The notes below the pieces were generated by a model that was not told the DNA's origin, did no database searches, and worked only from the letters and a program-made list of their open reading frames with translations. The position numbers were made by a program, and so were the translations under genes. 64,000 bases of DNA from Doryteuthis pealeii (Eukaryota > Mollusca > Cephalopoda > Myopsida > Loliginidae), in contig CM042157.1 of the NCBI GenBank assembly GCA_023376005.1, forward strand, positions 51,874,347-51,938,346. Reading direction: 5' to 3'. The stretch's first letter is position 1. Every line of letters begins with the position of its first letter. Positions 1-11,206 of this stretch are shown here, piece after piece.

Positions 1-1279
1 GGTTAGAAAGAAAATGAAATAATCTTTCTAAATATGCAATTTTCATGTGTTTTTATCCATTGAATTATTTTTTAAAGTGAGTTAAAATAGTATTTCATCT
101 TAAAAGGGCCAAAAACGTGGCGAATTTTCTGTGTTACATTTTTTTTTTTTTTTTACATCAAAGTGGTTAATCTTTATCAATTCTTGAAATTTTACACTTA
201 GATAGAAACACTTTTAACTACAAGCAGAAACTTGTTTTATTTTCTTTTCCAACCTTTGGGAGTGAAACTACAATAGACCAAAGTTGAAAGCAATTTCTTA
301 ACAAAATATAAGATAACCAAAAAAAAAGCACTATATCCCTAATAGGAGACAGGATTATTTTCATATGTAATGTGTGAAATAAGAATGATTGTATACCATC
401 AGGGATTTGCTTTGAAACTTTGAATTTTGAAAAGAAAGAAAAAACTAAAATTTACTTGTCTTCCAACAACGGGCGCTGTCTTTTCAGACCTTACTAGTTT
501 AAATAGTAATTCATCACTTATTTCTGGTTCAATTTTTAAAATATTTATATGGTTGGAAAGAAAAGAAAATAATCTTTCTAAATAGGTAACTTTTATGTGT
601 TTTTAACCATTGAATTATTTTTTACGGCGAGTTAAAACAGTATTATTTTTAACAGTGAGTTTAAACGTTATTATTTTTACACACAGCTGTACATGCTACA
701 TGCAGGCAGGCTTTGTTAAATAAAATTGTATATAGTTATTCTATTTCTTGTATGTAATGCAACATAGCAGATATTTAAAAAGATATTAAGTCCAAAGTGA
801 TGTTATTTATTTAAATTAGTACTATATATGTGTATATATGCCATATTAAAATGAAAATGTTGAATAATTGGGTGTTAAACTTTAAAAAAACAAAAAAAAT
901 CTTGATATCTCTACTTTTTATTCCCCAAATATTGGGTTCTAGCATGGAGATACATAAAATTTAAGTCCAGAATCAAAAAGAACATACAATTTTACATAAG
1001 AATGCAAAGTTTTATCAAAATTGCTCCAAAAATAAAGAAATGGTGAAGAAATTACTGAATTTCCTGTTTTCAATTATTCCATGATTTGACATTTTTTTTA
1101 ACAAAATCATGTCCACTTTTGTACTCCTAATTTCGGGGCTTTAAATTCTCATAATTTTTGAACCACTGGGGATATTTGCATAATTCAAACAGTTCTGAAC
1201 TCCATTTACAAAGCTCTATATAACTAACATGATTAAATAACAATAACCTCAAATAAAAAATAAAATCAACAGGGAATGC
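1..1279 (-). repeat. Family B dispersed repeat, inverted copy 1
   Basis: Read on the minus strand, this stretch matches the sequences starting near 21,050 and 33,127. Shared blocks include the text around an ATTTAATCACATTAG-type motif, a block ending in 'ccatgctagaaccca', and two spaced copies (about 13-90 and 567-640) of a block with 'aatctttctaaata' and 'gagttaaaa'. The two blocks are about 555 bp apart, so this copy also contains the family's internal tandem unit. It continues beyond the left edge of the window. There is no coding potential. Class unknown; it may be a satellite-bearing DNA element. Confidence 0.75.
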
Positions 1280-2770
1280 TATATGATGTCATTGATTGCC
1301 TTTATAAGGAAACTTAGTTTAAATGAGCTAAGGTTGAACCCCCCTCCCCAATGATCCTAACATTTTCTAAAAGTTTTTTTATTAAAATAACCTATTCATT
1401 ATAAAATTAAATCATTAATGAATAAAGTGCTGCAAATTTCATTAAAATTGAACAATTCTGATTTTTGGTAATTGTTTTAAAATTAAAATTTTTTTTTTAT
1501 TTATTACCTCCTTTGAGTAAAATTGCATATACTTACAAATTTTCATTACACAAGAGAATGAATGGCTTCCTTAGAAAGAAAAAATACTGAATTAAAAACG
1601 GAAACCAAACGAAAAACTGCAACAAAAAATAAATGAAATCGATACTGAAATCGGAAATGCCAAAACACCCAACTCTACAATTCTGTCTTATTCTTTAACC
1701 CTTCAGAAACTAAAATACAACTCAGAAGTTGACTTTGCAGATTATTTTTGTTTCCAAATATGACATTTGCAAGATGTTCTCTCCTGTCATGTAAAATAAA
1801 TGCTCCATAGATGCTGTCATTTTGAATGCTTAAAGTTCTGTCAGGTGGTGCATAGGGGTTAATATTTAGTTTTAAGTAAGGGTAATAAAAAATATCTAGT
1901 CATGTGCAAAGACTAGTGCACCCAAAAAACATAAATTAAATGAGGGGTAGGTAAAAAAAAGTAGGGATTATTCACCTAAAATCAGCTTTTAGTCTTTAAA
2001 GGTAATTTAGTCATAGAATTCATTATTAAACTTATGAATTGTCAACTATAAATAAATACCATATTTATCAACAGTTTGGTAAAATACAAAAAAAATTGTT
2101 GCATAAACTATCCATATTTGTTTTGGATAATACATTTTGGAGAGAAATGCTGAAATTAAGAACTATTTTAATTATTCTTACTATCTAATTTTAGGTACAT
2201 TTTCTAGATAAAAACAAATTGGTTTATAAAAAATCTTCATGTATTTTCTTGTTTACAACAATTTTAATTTGTGATTGACATACTGACCCTTAAAAACATC
2301 CGACTTGTAAAATATAACATCAAAACAAAACTAGCAACTACTTTTTTTTTTTTTTTTTGCTATTTTGTTTTGCTGACTTAATTTATTTACTTTTATTACA
2401 AAAAGTATTTTTAAATATTTAGCTTTGATAACTCAAACAAATTGATTTCAGACATCATGTCTTATCCTCCCCACACCTTTTTTTAAATTTTTTTATGCTA
2501 AAATATGAAATAGATTTCTTAGGTGTCATATTTGTTGCATTTCTTTTTTTCCCCATTTATTTTGTAAACGAATATATTTCTCATTTATTTCCTAATAAAT
2601 ACTCAATTAAATGTATTTATCATATTTTTGTTTAATATTTTCCTTTTACAATAATGTAAATGTTGTTAAAATTTAATTTTATTAACATCTGAAAGTCTTT
2701 TTAAACAATGTTTTCTTGGGTATGGTCATTCAATAGTAATAGCACTACTCAGAACATTTGCAGTTTTGTA
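1280..2770. other. AT-rich region without a recognisable gene
   Basis: No supported ORF, RNA gene or complete transposon was seen. About 1,390-1,490 resembles a short minus-strand piece of dispersed repeat family A (the 'tttcattaaaattg...tgatttttgg' block). A poly-T run lies at 2,341-2,358. The rest is low-complexity AT-rich sequence. Confidence 0.6.
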
Positions 2771-2774
2771 ATAT

Positions 2775-4160
2775 ATTCGATCTCTGTAGCATCAGAAGTC
2801 ATAGGAGCCTTCAGAACTTCTCCAGTTGACTGCCTATATGTAGAGGCTTATGAAGCACCCCTACAGCTAAGATGCGAAAAACTAGCCTTGCAATACTATA
2901 CAAAATTCAAATCCTGCCCATCCAATCCACCTTCAATCAAGAATACAAGGAATGTTTTGAAAAAAAAGAAAAATCAATAAAACCTTTTGGTTTCTGGATG
3001 GGACCCATCCTCAAAGAATCTAAAATTCTTCTCACAAATATTCACAAAACCATTATACCAAAAACACCACCTTTGGATCATTAAAAAACCTAAAGTGATC
3101 CTTGAGCTAAGTAAACTCCCCAAAACAAAAACCCATCCTAGCACTTACCAAGAATATTCCACTATATTCTAGAACGCTACCCCAACCACCTCCACATCTT
3201 TACAGATGGCTCTAAGGACAATAACAAAACAGCATGTGCAGCTATTTTAAATAATAAAATTGTAAGAAAAACTCTCCCAAATGAAAGTTCCATTTTTTTC
3301 AGCTGAAACCCATACAATAGATCTAGCACTTGACATAATCTATGAAAATAACCACCAAAAATATATCATCTTCTCAGATTCGCTGTCTGTCCTACTATCA
3401 TTAAGAAATAAAAAACTGGAAGATCCTCTCATCATTAAGCTCCTGAATAGATTAGACTTGATGTCTAACTCTAAGGAGATTATGATATGCTGGATTCCAA
3501 GCCATATAGGAGTGAGGGGGAATGAAAGAACTGACTCCACAGCTAAATCGGCTCTAGATTTGATCCCCAACAATTTTAAGATACCATATACAGATTTAAA
3601 ACCTAAAATTAATAGATTACAACATACAAAATGGCAACAACACTGGAATAACAACATCCTCAATAAACTCTTCCTAATCAAACCCACTTTGGGAGACTGG
3701 AAACCAACTTTATGGAAGTCTAGAAAGGAATAAGTCATTGTGTCCCGATTACGTATTGGTCATACAAGACTAAAGCACTCCTATATACTCAAACAAGAAC
3801 AACAACCACAATGTGGAACATGTCAAACATCTTTGACAGTTAAACACTTATTCATGGAATGCAGAATTTTTTGCTCACATCAGAAACCATTATTTTAAAG
3901 TAAACAATATGAAAGATCTATTTGAAAACATTAACATGGAGGATATTCTCTCTTTTTTTAGGGAAATAAAATTATACCATAGAATATAGACATGAAACAA
4001 ATTAATACCATACAAAATAATCCCCAATAATGCTAACACATTGTTAAAACCAATTACTAAAAAGTATAAATATAAATACACAATATGTATCACTTCCTAA
4101 TCGTTAGGCATGACATAACCCCAGACGGGTTGATATGCCGTTAAAATCAATGAACAATAA
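2775..4160 (+). pseudogene. LINE fragment with RNase H domain and C-terminal zinc motif
   Basis: This is the 3' part of a non-LTR retrotransposon ORF2, spread over several frames. In order it shows a post-RT segment (GAFRTSPVDCLYVEAYEAPL, near 2,800), then an RNase H domain beginning at HIFTDGSK (about 3,196) with later SAETH, FSDS and CWIPSHIGVRGNERTD blocks. It ends with a CGTC...VKHLFMEC cysteine/histidine motif near 3,810-3,860. The longest uninterrupted frame is 3,281-3,733. RNase H following RT is typical of the I/Jockey superfamily. EN and RT are missing, as in a 5'-truncated insertion. The tail 'ggttgatatgccgttaaaa' near 4,127 recurs, diverged, at 63,917. Frameshifts and stops make it dead. 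Confidence 0.8.
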
Positions 4161-4500
4161 ACAAGAATTTGAAATGACTATCAAGCAAATTAATTCTGGT
4201 AGGGCACCAGGTTTAGATGGGCTTCCAGTAGAACTGTTGAAGGTTAAAAGTTTTAATATCAAACATGCTCTGTTTGATCTCATCACTCAATGTTGGAATG
4301 GTTGTGATAACTACCATGGAATCACACTTCTGGGTGCTGGTAGCAAGGTTCTCTCAAAAATCTTGTTGAATCGATTGCTTTTGTAGATTTGCCCGGTAGT
4401 CATTCCTGAATCACAAAATGATTTTAGTCTGGCAATGAATTATAGAGAAGTTTGTTGAGAGATTGTCATGGATATCCCTGCTACTTGCGCGACAATGATG
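4161..4500 (+). pseudogene. LINE reverse-transcriptase fragment
   Basis: A short RT fragment abuts the previous LINE tail. The frame around 4,161-4,386 reads EFEMTIKQINSGRAPGLDGL, followed by NYHGITLLGAGSKVLSKILL, the canonical RT palm entry (RAPGxDGxP ... NYRGI.LL...GK). The residues normally lying between 'CWNG' and 'CDNYHGI' are missing, which suggests an internal deletion. The frame stops at 4,384-4,386, and RT-like sequence (PESQNDF) resumes just after it. It comes from a different LINE from the upstream RNase H fragment, since RT normally precedes RNase H. Confidence 0.75.
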
Positions 4501-4560
4501 ATGATGATACATATATATGTATGCATATATAGATACATATGTATATATGTATACATATGG
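4501..4560. repeat. (ATG)n / TATATGTATGCATA microsatellite
   Basis: Short ATG-triplet run followed by imperfect TA/CA-type dinucleotide repeats, directly after the LINE RT fragment. Confidence 0.7.
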
Positions 4561-5152
4561 TGATTACTGCTTCTTAACAGAATAAGGCCATTTCTACAAG
4601 TAGTTCAGTTGTGAGCATGCAGGTGGCCCACGGATCCAGCTTGTCTTTATGTACCCTGTCATACATATTAAACCCTCGACATACAGACCCTGCCACACAG
4701 GTCAGACTTCAATGTAGGAAATGTTTCCATGGCGTCCGTCATGTGTCGTTTCAGGATGGAGGGCTCGAGTTACCTTACCTCAAACTTCTTACAGCTACCA
4801 TCGGCCTGTCTTTCCATGAGGATGTGTATCCAGCCCACCCCCTTCTGTCAATTGGTCCTTATAGCTGAAACTGACTTCCGCAAGGGCATTGATGTTGGCC
4901 CCATATCAAGATGCTCCCCTGTCACAATACCAGTACGTAGTTTGGGTTTCCCAATCTTCAAGATCGGGAGGTGTCGAGACATTCCAGGTGGCTATTCTTA
5001 GCCTTGTTTTGTGTTGTAGTATTTTCTTGTTTTCGCCCAGCTAATGTGGACATCCGTCGAAGCGCTGGTTTCTGGCCAGCTTGATAGGTGAACCGGCATT
5101 TGTTTCGGTCACCTTTTCTAGATAATTCCCAAATGGCTGGGTGAACAGTGTT
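4561..5152. other. Unidentified GC-richer sequence, left part of Copia target
   Basis: This stretch is visibly less AT-rich than its surroundings and contains CpGs. With 9,020-9,340 it forms one locus split by the Copia insertion. No convincing protein or RNA homology was recognised; short frames at 4,611-4,868 and 4,729-5,001 show no known domain. It may be a fragment of an older transposable element. Confidence 0.4.
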
Positions 5153-5157
5153 AACCA
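5153..5157. other. Copia target-site duplication, left copy (AACCA)
   Basis: The five bases AACCA immediately precede the 5' LTR. The same five bases follow the 3' LTR at 9,020-9,024, the hallmark of integrase-mediated insertion. Confidence 0.9.
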
Positions 5158-5437
5158 TGTTGGATTTTGTGATATAAGGCATAAGGTAAATGGTCACTTC
5201 TACTTATAGACTCGCCTATAAACACGTGACCTGAGAAGGATTCTTATTGTCCAATCACTGGCACTGCTGCTGCTGCTTCTGCTGTATTAATAGAGACCCC
5301 ATTCTGAGCTTATTTCATTGACATTTGGATTCTCTTGGACGACGGACTTACAAGGAATACGTTAACACCGGATTCTTATTGGCTTGCTTACTTATTCATT
5401 ACATCTGGAACGAAGGATGGCTGCCAGATACTTAACA
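5158..5437 (+). repeat. Copia 5' LTR
   Basis: Begins TGTTGGATTTTGTG and ends CTTAACA. It matches 8,740-9,019 with one mismatch. It contains a CTG-rich block (5,265-5,285) and the candidate gag start codon at 5,417. Confidence 0.93.
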
Positions 5438-6775
5438 GGTTATGGAACCAGTCGCACACGAATCTTTTTCAATGGCAATGATGCCAGTTATGAAATTTGG
5501 GAAACTAAGTTTAATGGGTACCTTAGAACCCTCCCACTGCATGATATAATCAATGCATCATCTGACCACCCGGAGGACCCAGTTTTCGTAGATAAAAATG
5601 CTACAATATACGCAGAACTAATACAATGCTTGGATGATCGAAGTCTCTCACTCGTAATGCGAGAAGCTCGTGATAATGGTAGAAAAGCAATGGAAATATT
5701 AAGGACCCACTATTTGTCGAAAGGCAAACCAAGAATTGTGGGGTTGTATCGACAATTAAGTTCGTTGAGTAGAAACGATTATGAATCAATTACTGATTAC
5801 ATAATCCAAACTGAGAGCATTGCTAGCTCATTAAGGGATGCCGGGGAGATTGTAAGCGATGGATTGTTGATCGCTATGGTATTGAAGGGCCTGCCTTCAA
5901 ATTTCAAACCCTTTGCAACAGTAATAACCCAAAGGGATAAGACTATGACGTTTACGGAATTCAAAGTCAGTCTTCGTAGTTATGAGGAAACAGAAAGTAT
6001 GTACTCTGGGGAACCAGAAAATAGAACTATACAACTAAAAACCCAATTCAAAAAGGGTAAAATCAACCCTCGCTATGAGGGCAGATCAACTAGATATACC
6101 AACTACCAAAATTATCAGGGCAGACATTGGAAGGATACCAAGAAGTCGCCAACAAAAACAAATATTATTTGTTATGTTTGTCAGAAAAAGGGCCATATGT
6201 CCTATGATTGCAGGAATAAGAAAGACTTTTGTCAAAATGTTAAATATTCCCCCCAAAGAAAAAAGACATATTTCTTTTCTGCTGGATATGATTCTTTAGC
6301 ACATAAAGAACATTTGCTCGTTGATTGCGGGGCCACTCAACATGTCGTCAACGATAAAACTAAATTTATCAGTTGGGACCCCAATTTTCAACCTGAGAAT
6401 CACTTCATGGAATTGGCTGATGGAAGCCAATCCACTGGCTTAGTACAAAAACGCGGAGACGCGCGTGTATATTTGAAAAATAGTAAAGGTCAAATTTGCG
6501 AAAGCATTTTGAAAGGGGCATTTTATATCCCCACTTTTAAACAAAACATCTTTTCAGTAAGGGCAGCTACGGCTTCCGGGGCCCACATGAATTTTGGACA
6601 CAAAACATCAAAGCTGATCTACCCAAATGGTACTATATTTAATATAGTCAGAATGGGCTGTTTGTATTATTTAAAAAACATAAATACCTCTAAGACTGCG
6701 AAATATGACATTAATAAATGGCATAGAATCCTGGGGCACTGTAACGTAAATGACATCAAAAACTGCCAAAGATAG
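5417..6775 (+). CDS. Copia Gag, protease and start of integrase (frame-broken)
   Basis: First segment of the Gag-Pol polyprotein. An in-frame ATG exists at 5,384, but the 5,417 ATG (MAARYLTGYG) fits better; both lie inside the 5' LTR. Gag shows the GNDASYEIWETKF block and a CCHC zinc knuckle CYVCQKKGHMSYDC at about 6,171-6,212. The protease motif is LLVDCGATQHV near 6,310 (DCG rather than the usual DSG). The integrase N-terminal HHCC domain begins with KWHRILGH and is cut by TAG at 6,773-6,775 after a one-base loss. The frame resumes at 6,784 in another phase. The polyprotein would package RNA, mature the particle and integrate cDNA. Confidence 0.9.
   Translation: MAARYLTGYGTSRTRIFFNGNDASYEIWETKFNGYLRTLPLHDIINASSDHPEDPVFVDKNATIYAELIQCLDDRSLSLVMREARDNGRKAMEILRTHYLSKGKPRIVGLYRQLSSLSRNDYESITDYIIQTESIASSLRDAGEIVSDGLLIAMVLKGLPSNFKPFATVITQRDKTMTFTEFKVSLRSYEETESMYSGEPENRTIQLKTQFKKGKINPRYEGRSTRYTNYQNYQGRHWKDTKKSPTKTNIICYVCQKKGHMSYDCRNKKDFCQNVKYSPQRKKTYFFSAGYDSLAHKEHLLVDCGATQHVVNDKTKFISWDPNFQPENHFMELADGSQSTGLVQKRGDARVYLKNSKGQICESILKGAFYIPTFKQNIFSVRAATASGAHMNFGHKTSKLIYPNGTIFNIVRMGCLYYLKNINTSKTAKYDINKWHRILGHCNVNDIKNCQR
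5438..5455 (+). promoter_or_regulatory. Copia primer-binding site (half-tRNA type)
   Basis: GGTTATGGAACCAGTCGC directly follows the LTR. It does not start with TGG, which would pair with a tRNA 3' CCA. It instead resembles the complement of the initiator-tRNA anticodon arm, as used by Drosophila copia, whose primer is a tRNA-iMet fragment. The site lies inside the gag reading frame. The match is judged from memory of the copia site and is approximate. Confidence 0.65.
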
Positions 6776-8232
6776 TAAATGGAATGGAAATAAAATTTAC
6801 TCCCTCATTTAAAACTAACTGTAACATATGTACTCAGGGAAAAATGGCCAAGACTAAAAATAAAGTGTTACGGAAAAGAGAAACGCAAATACTGTCGCTC
6901 GTTTTTTGTGATTTGGCTGGTCCAATTGAACCCCTTGGAAAATCCAATTTCAGGTATGTTCTAAATTTTATTGACGATTTTTCTGGACTTATGAGGTTAT
7001 ATTTTCTACCCCATAAATCTGATACTCTGCTAGCTACGAAACAATACCTAGCAGATATAAGCCCATATGGCAGAGTCAAACGCTTATGAAGCGACAATGG
7101 AGGCGAGTTTCTGATGGAGGGCTTTCAAAATTTATTAATTGAGAATGGGATTAAACATGAATTGACCTCCCCTTATTCCCTTCATCAGGTGGGAAAAGTT
7201 GAAAGGGCTTGGCGTACCTTGTTCTCAATGGCCAGATGTATGCTAATTGAATCTTCATTACCTAAAAATCTGTGGGTTTACGCCATACTTGCTTCTGCCT
7301 ATATAAGGAATCGATGCTTTAACGCATATTTAGGGAAAACCCCCTTTGAAGTTTTTACCGGTTCTAGACCGAACTTAAGTCGTATGCATATTTTTGGGAC
7401 GACTTGTTTTTGCTATGTGCAAAATAAAAAGAAATTGGATCCCCGTTCGGAGGAGGGTATTTTTATCGGATATGATAAACAAAGTCCGGCATATCTAATT
7501 TACTTTCCTAAAACGGGTGCTATTAAAAAAATAAGATGTATAAAATTCACTGATTCCTATGGTAAAACCCCGAAGTCGGATGAAATAGATGATACACTAG
7601 TTTTGCCAACTTATCCAGACGATGTTTATACGAATAAACCTCCAACTGATTTAACACAACAATTAGAATCTCATTACCCCCAACGTGAACGAAAAAGGCC
7701 TGACTTTTTTGTAACTAACAATTCCAAGGTAAAAAGTTTTGACTATTGTTACTTATTGTCAACCATACCCACCAACTATGTCGAGGCAATGAAATCCCCA
7801 GATTCCCAACAATGGGCGCTAGCCATGCAAAATGAATATAAGACCCTTTTAGACAACGATACATTTGAATTGACACCGGCCCCCAAAAACCAGCATATTG
7901 TAGGTAGTCGATGGGTTTATGATTTGAAACTTAATGAAAAGGGTACTTTGAAATATAAAGCTAGGTTTGTCGCAAAAGGCTTTTCACAAATTTATGGTGT
8001 GGATTACCTCGATACGTTTTCACCAACGACTAACCTAACTACCATACGAGTTCTAATACAGTTGGCGATCCAGTATAACTTGCGAATCCACCACCTGGAT
8101 GTCAAAAGTGCTTATTTAAATGCTCCATTGGATTTTGATATATACGTGTATCCCCCGCAGGGTTTTGAAAACGAAAATAAAAACTCTGTATGGAAACTTA
8201 AAAATGCCCTGTCGGTTTGGGCTGTAGAATAA
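6776..8232 (+). pseudogene. Copia integrase and truncated reverse transcriptase
   Basis: Continues pol in frame 1. NCNICTQGK completes the integrase zinc finger. The catalytic core shows FCDLAGPI, FIDDFSG, SDNGGEF (second Asp) and the glutamate in KVERAWRTLFSMARCM, so the DDE residues survive. A TGA at 7,087-7,089 sits directly before SDNGGEF. RT starts with WVYDLKLNEKG, YKARFVAKGFSQ and the first catalytic Asp in HHLDVKSAYLNAPL. It ends after WKLKNAL followed by a non-homologous SVWAVE and stop. The fingers/palm remainder with the YVDD box and RNase H are absent. This is an internal deletion product, not just point decay. Confidence 0.9.
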
Positions 8233-8739
8233 TCCGACTGTATTCATGCAGAGGGGTAAGATCCCCCCAAAAATGAATGTCCTGGGCAATGACATTAAAC
8301 CTGTTCAATAAGTTACTAATCCATTAACTTGTATTAATTAGATGTATTGTACTGTATAGTACCGTATTCTTTTGAATTAACACAAACAAAAACAAAACAA
8401 AACAAACAAAAAAAAAAACAACACAAAAAAACAACACAAAAAAAAAAAAAAAAAGAGAAACCCCAAAAAAGGGGCCAATACTAACTTTGGACAGTAACGT
8501 TAGGAGTAGGAAAAATAATAATAATTAATATTTTTTTTTACAAAGTAAGCTTAGTAGAATATTAGATTAGTAATAGTATTTTTGCTTTTACTACAAAAAT
8601 GAAATTACAAATTTCTTAACGACTTTATTATAAACATTTATGAATGGAAAGATTGTCGATTGTAATCGATTGTAAATTTCCTCAATGGAGGAATTTAATA
8701 TTGTTTAATAAGATAGCCGATATATCAAAAAAGGGGGCG
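8233..8739 (+). other. Copia 3' untranslated region and polypurine tract
   Basis: Non-coding and A-rich, with A/C-rich low-complexity sequence at about 8,382-8,456. It ends in a polypurine tract (AAAAAAGGGGG, 8,727-8,737) followed by CG directly upstream of the 3' LTR, the expected plus-strand primer site. Confidence 0.8.
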
Positions 8740-9019
8740 TGTTGGATTTTGTGATATAAGGCATAAGGTAAATGGTCACTTCTACTTATAGACTCGCCTA
8801 TAAACACGTGACCTGAGAAGGATTCTTATTGTCCAATCACTGGCACTGCTGCTGCTGCTTCTGCTGTATTAATAGAGACCCCATTCTGAGCTTATTTCAT
8901 TGACATTTGGATTCTCTTGGACGACGGACTTACAAGGAATATGTTAACACCGGATTCTTATTGGCTTGCTTACTTATTCATTACATCTGGAACGAAGGAT
9001 GGCTGCCAGATACTTAACA
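8740..9019 (+). repeat. Copia 3' LTR
   Basis: 280 bp, one mismatch to the 5' LTR. It carries the same gag-type ATG (8,999), which here opens a frame running into flanking DNA (8,917-9,306). Confidence 0.93.
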
Positions 9020-9340
9020 AACCAAGGGGCTGCTCATTCACCCACAACCTCGCCGAGGCATGTTGCTGTTCAATCAGCAAGGCGGTGACGTTAAGTAGGT
9101 CACAAATCACGCCGTGTGTAGACTCACATCTGCGTGCTTCCAGCCAGTCAGGCCTGCACATCTCACTGTTCTTACATCACTCTGTACTTGTAGAAATATC
9201 TGCACATGTTTTTTGTTTTACATGTTGCGCGCTTGTGCCAAAATCAAGTATCAGTGACAAGCCGAGGCAAGATGACTGGGAGACTTTGGGGAGCGCAGGT
9301 GGATGATCTGACGAGATCTACAGGTCCACCACACCGAAAA
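9020..9340. other. Right part of Copia target locus
   Basis: Starts with the AACCA target duplication (9,020-9,024). GC-richer unidentified sequence, the continuation of 4,561-5,157. No gene recognised. Confidence 0.45.
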
Positions 9341-9551
9341 AAACCAAAAAAAAACAAAGTTTTAACTTAGTATAAGTCCACAGATACTATTTTAGATTAT
9401 CAAAAATCAAAATCTGTAAGCAAATTCAACTTGATGTTTTCAAAGACATTGGAGTTAGGACTATTAGCAGTAATCAATGGGGTAAAAAGATATAAACATG
9501 AGTTAATATCTTCAGTGACACTGGAGTTAAGCTGTGAATAAATTGTGTTAG

Positions 9552-9964
9552 AGTCAAAGATAAAAATGCAAAAATGCTAGGCATAAAATTCCATATATTA
9601 GCCTTTCTATAAAGAAAGAAATATTAAAACAGTCACTTATCTGAGAAAGTTATACGAGCTCGTCCAATTCTTGGTTTGTTGACTTAATGACTTTGCATGT
9701 CTTTATTTATCTATTTTTTTTTCTTTTGCCAGGAAATAGCTGATAAGGTGGTAGGGGCGGGGAAGACAGTCATTTAAAACAGAATAAAAATGTATTTTCT
9801 TTTTTAAACATGCCTGTGAATGAATAAATTCTGTTAGTCAAAGATAAAAATGAAAAAATGCTAGGCCTAAAATTCCATATATTAGCCTTTGCTAAGTCAT
9901 TAAGTCAACAAGCGAAGAATTGGACGAGCTCATATAACTTTCTCAGATAAGTGACTGTTTTAAT
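9552..9964. repeat. Foldback element with ~70-bp inverted arms
   Basis: The left arm about 9,624-9,692 (acagtcacttatctgagaaa ... ttgacttaatgactt) is the reverse complement of 9,894-9,964. Direct copies of 'aatgctaggcataaaattcc' (near 9,572 and 9,858) accompany the arms. No ORF. MITE-like, or a local inverted duplication. Confidence 0.8.
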
Positions 9965-9968
9965 GTCT

Positions 9969-10015
9969 ACATATATATATGTATGCATATACATACATAT
10001 GTATGTGTATGTATC
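9969..10015. repeat. TATG/CATA microsatellite
   Basis: Imperfect tetranucleotide run of the atatatgtatgcatac type. Confidence 0.75.
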
Positions 10016-10699
10016 TTCTTCTATTTATCCACATATGCTAAAAACCAAGTTTATGGTTCTGATTGGCTGATTATAAAATGGCAGATAAAATCTCTAATCT
10101 CATTGGTTAATCTTTCTTTCGGGGCTATATATTTTTTATACATATTTTACTGATTTAAAACTTAATTATCAAACCAAGAAAACTCTGTTGGAAAAGTAAC
10201 TGGACACTTTTTATGATTTTACCTTAATCATTATGTAAAAATTATTGAGCCATCTTTTACATCTGACAGAACTGAATGTTTTGCTGCCTAAATGGTACTG
10301 ACTTTCATCTGCTTTCTACATTACAGTTTCTTAAAAAAAGAATTTAAATATTTAAATATCTATTAGTCAAACATTTTTTCTGAAGATCTATGACCCACTT
10401 TTCTTTTTAATGTAAAAACTTTTGTTTTTAATTCTTTTTCAAATCTTGAAAGAAAAAATAACTAATATTTGTAAAATTAATTTCAAGGAAATGACTAGGT
10501 TATGTTGTTATGTTCTATTTATTTAAATGTTTAACAAAAAAAATCAAAGCGACAATTTTGAAAGAAGTAAACCAATAATTTGAAAAAGAAATCAATTGAT
10601 TAATTTATTTATTATTAAAAATTACATAAAAAATCCCAGATTCTGTTTAAGATTAATGATTCCATGATCCCAGAAAATTATCACCTTAATCACTTTTCT
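10016..10699. other. AT-rich stretch, nothing recognised
   Basis: No ORF, RNA gene or repeat boundary was supported. Confidence 0.5.
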
Positions 10700-10800
10700 C
10701 ATCTTCTATGCTTTTTGTCTGCTTTTCATTTTAAAAACAAATTAAAATTAATTAAATTGATTATTTAAGGCCAAAAGTCAAAAAGTACATAATGAACATC

Positions 10801-10833
<33 letters not shown>

Positions 10834-11205
10834 AATATAATATTACACATGTAATTTATTTTTAATACATTTAAAACTATTTTTTGGTCAATTTAGCTCA
10901 AATATGGCCATTAATGCTGTCTTAAGATGGTGTAAAATCTGTGTTTACAAAATAAATTTAACCTTCCCGATTGAAAAAGATTTACAAAAGATCAGGGAAT
11001 TATCCAATTTTAATGAAATTTTCAGTTTTGATTTATCAATAAATGAATTTTATAATGCATCAGTTATTTTAATTCAAAACTTTGTGATTTGATTAGGTAT
11101 TTCTTCTATGGTAAATTAATATATAAAATTCATTTAAAATATGAATAGCATGAAAAACGGTTAAGTTTAAAATGTCATATTTTTAAATTCTAAAAACATT
11201 TATTT
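10700..11205 (+). repeat. Family A dispersed repeat (plus copy)
   Basis: Shares about 480 bp with 62,600-63,080, including blocks around 'ttttcattttaaaaac', 'taatattacac.tgtaattt', 'gatttatcaat.aatg' and 'tgcatcagttatttt'. A 29-base poly-A lies at 10,803-10,831. Minus-strand relatives lie at 15,158-15,375 and 63,375-63,640. The 62-aa frame at 10,904-11,092 is part of the repeat, with no known domain. Confidence 0.8.
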
Positions 11206-11206
11206 A

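Larger units (their letters stand above)
5158..9019 (+). mobile_element. Copia LTR retrotransposon, internally deleted
   Basis: A complete insertion bounded by 280-bp LTRs (TG...CA) and the AACCA duplication. The LTRs differ at one position by eye (5,360 C versus 8,942 T, a CpG-to-TpG change), so the insertion is young. Internal order is gag, protease, integrase, RT, the Copia order. The pol frame carries a 1-nt frameshift near 6,772 and a stop at 7,087-7,089, and the RT stops early. The distal RT and all of RNase H are missing, so the copy cannot be autonomous. A purine tract precedes the 3' LTR. Length is 3.86 kb against roughly 5 kb for full-length Copia elements. Confidence 0.95.
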
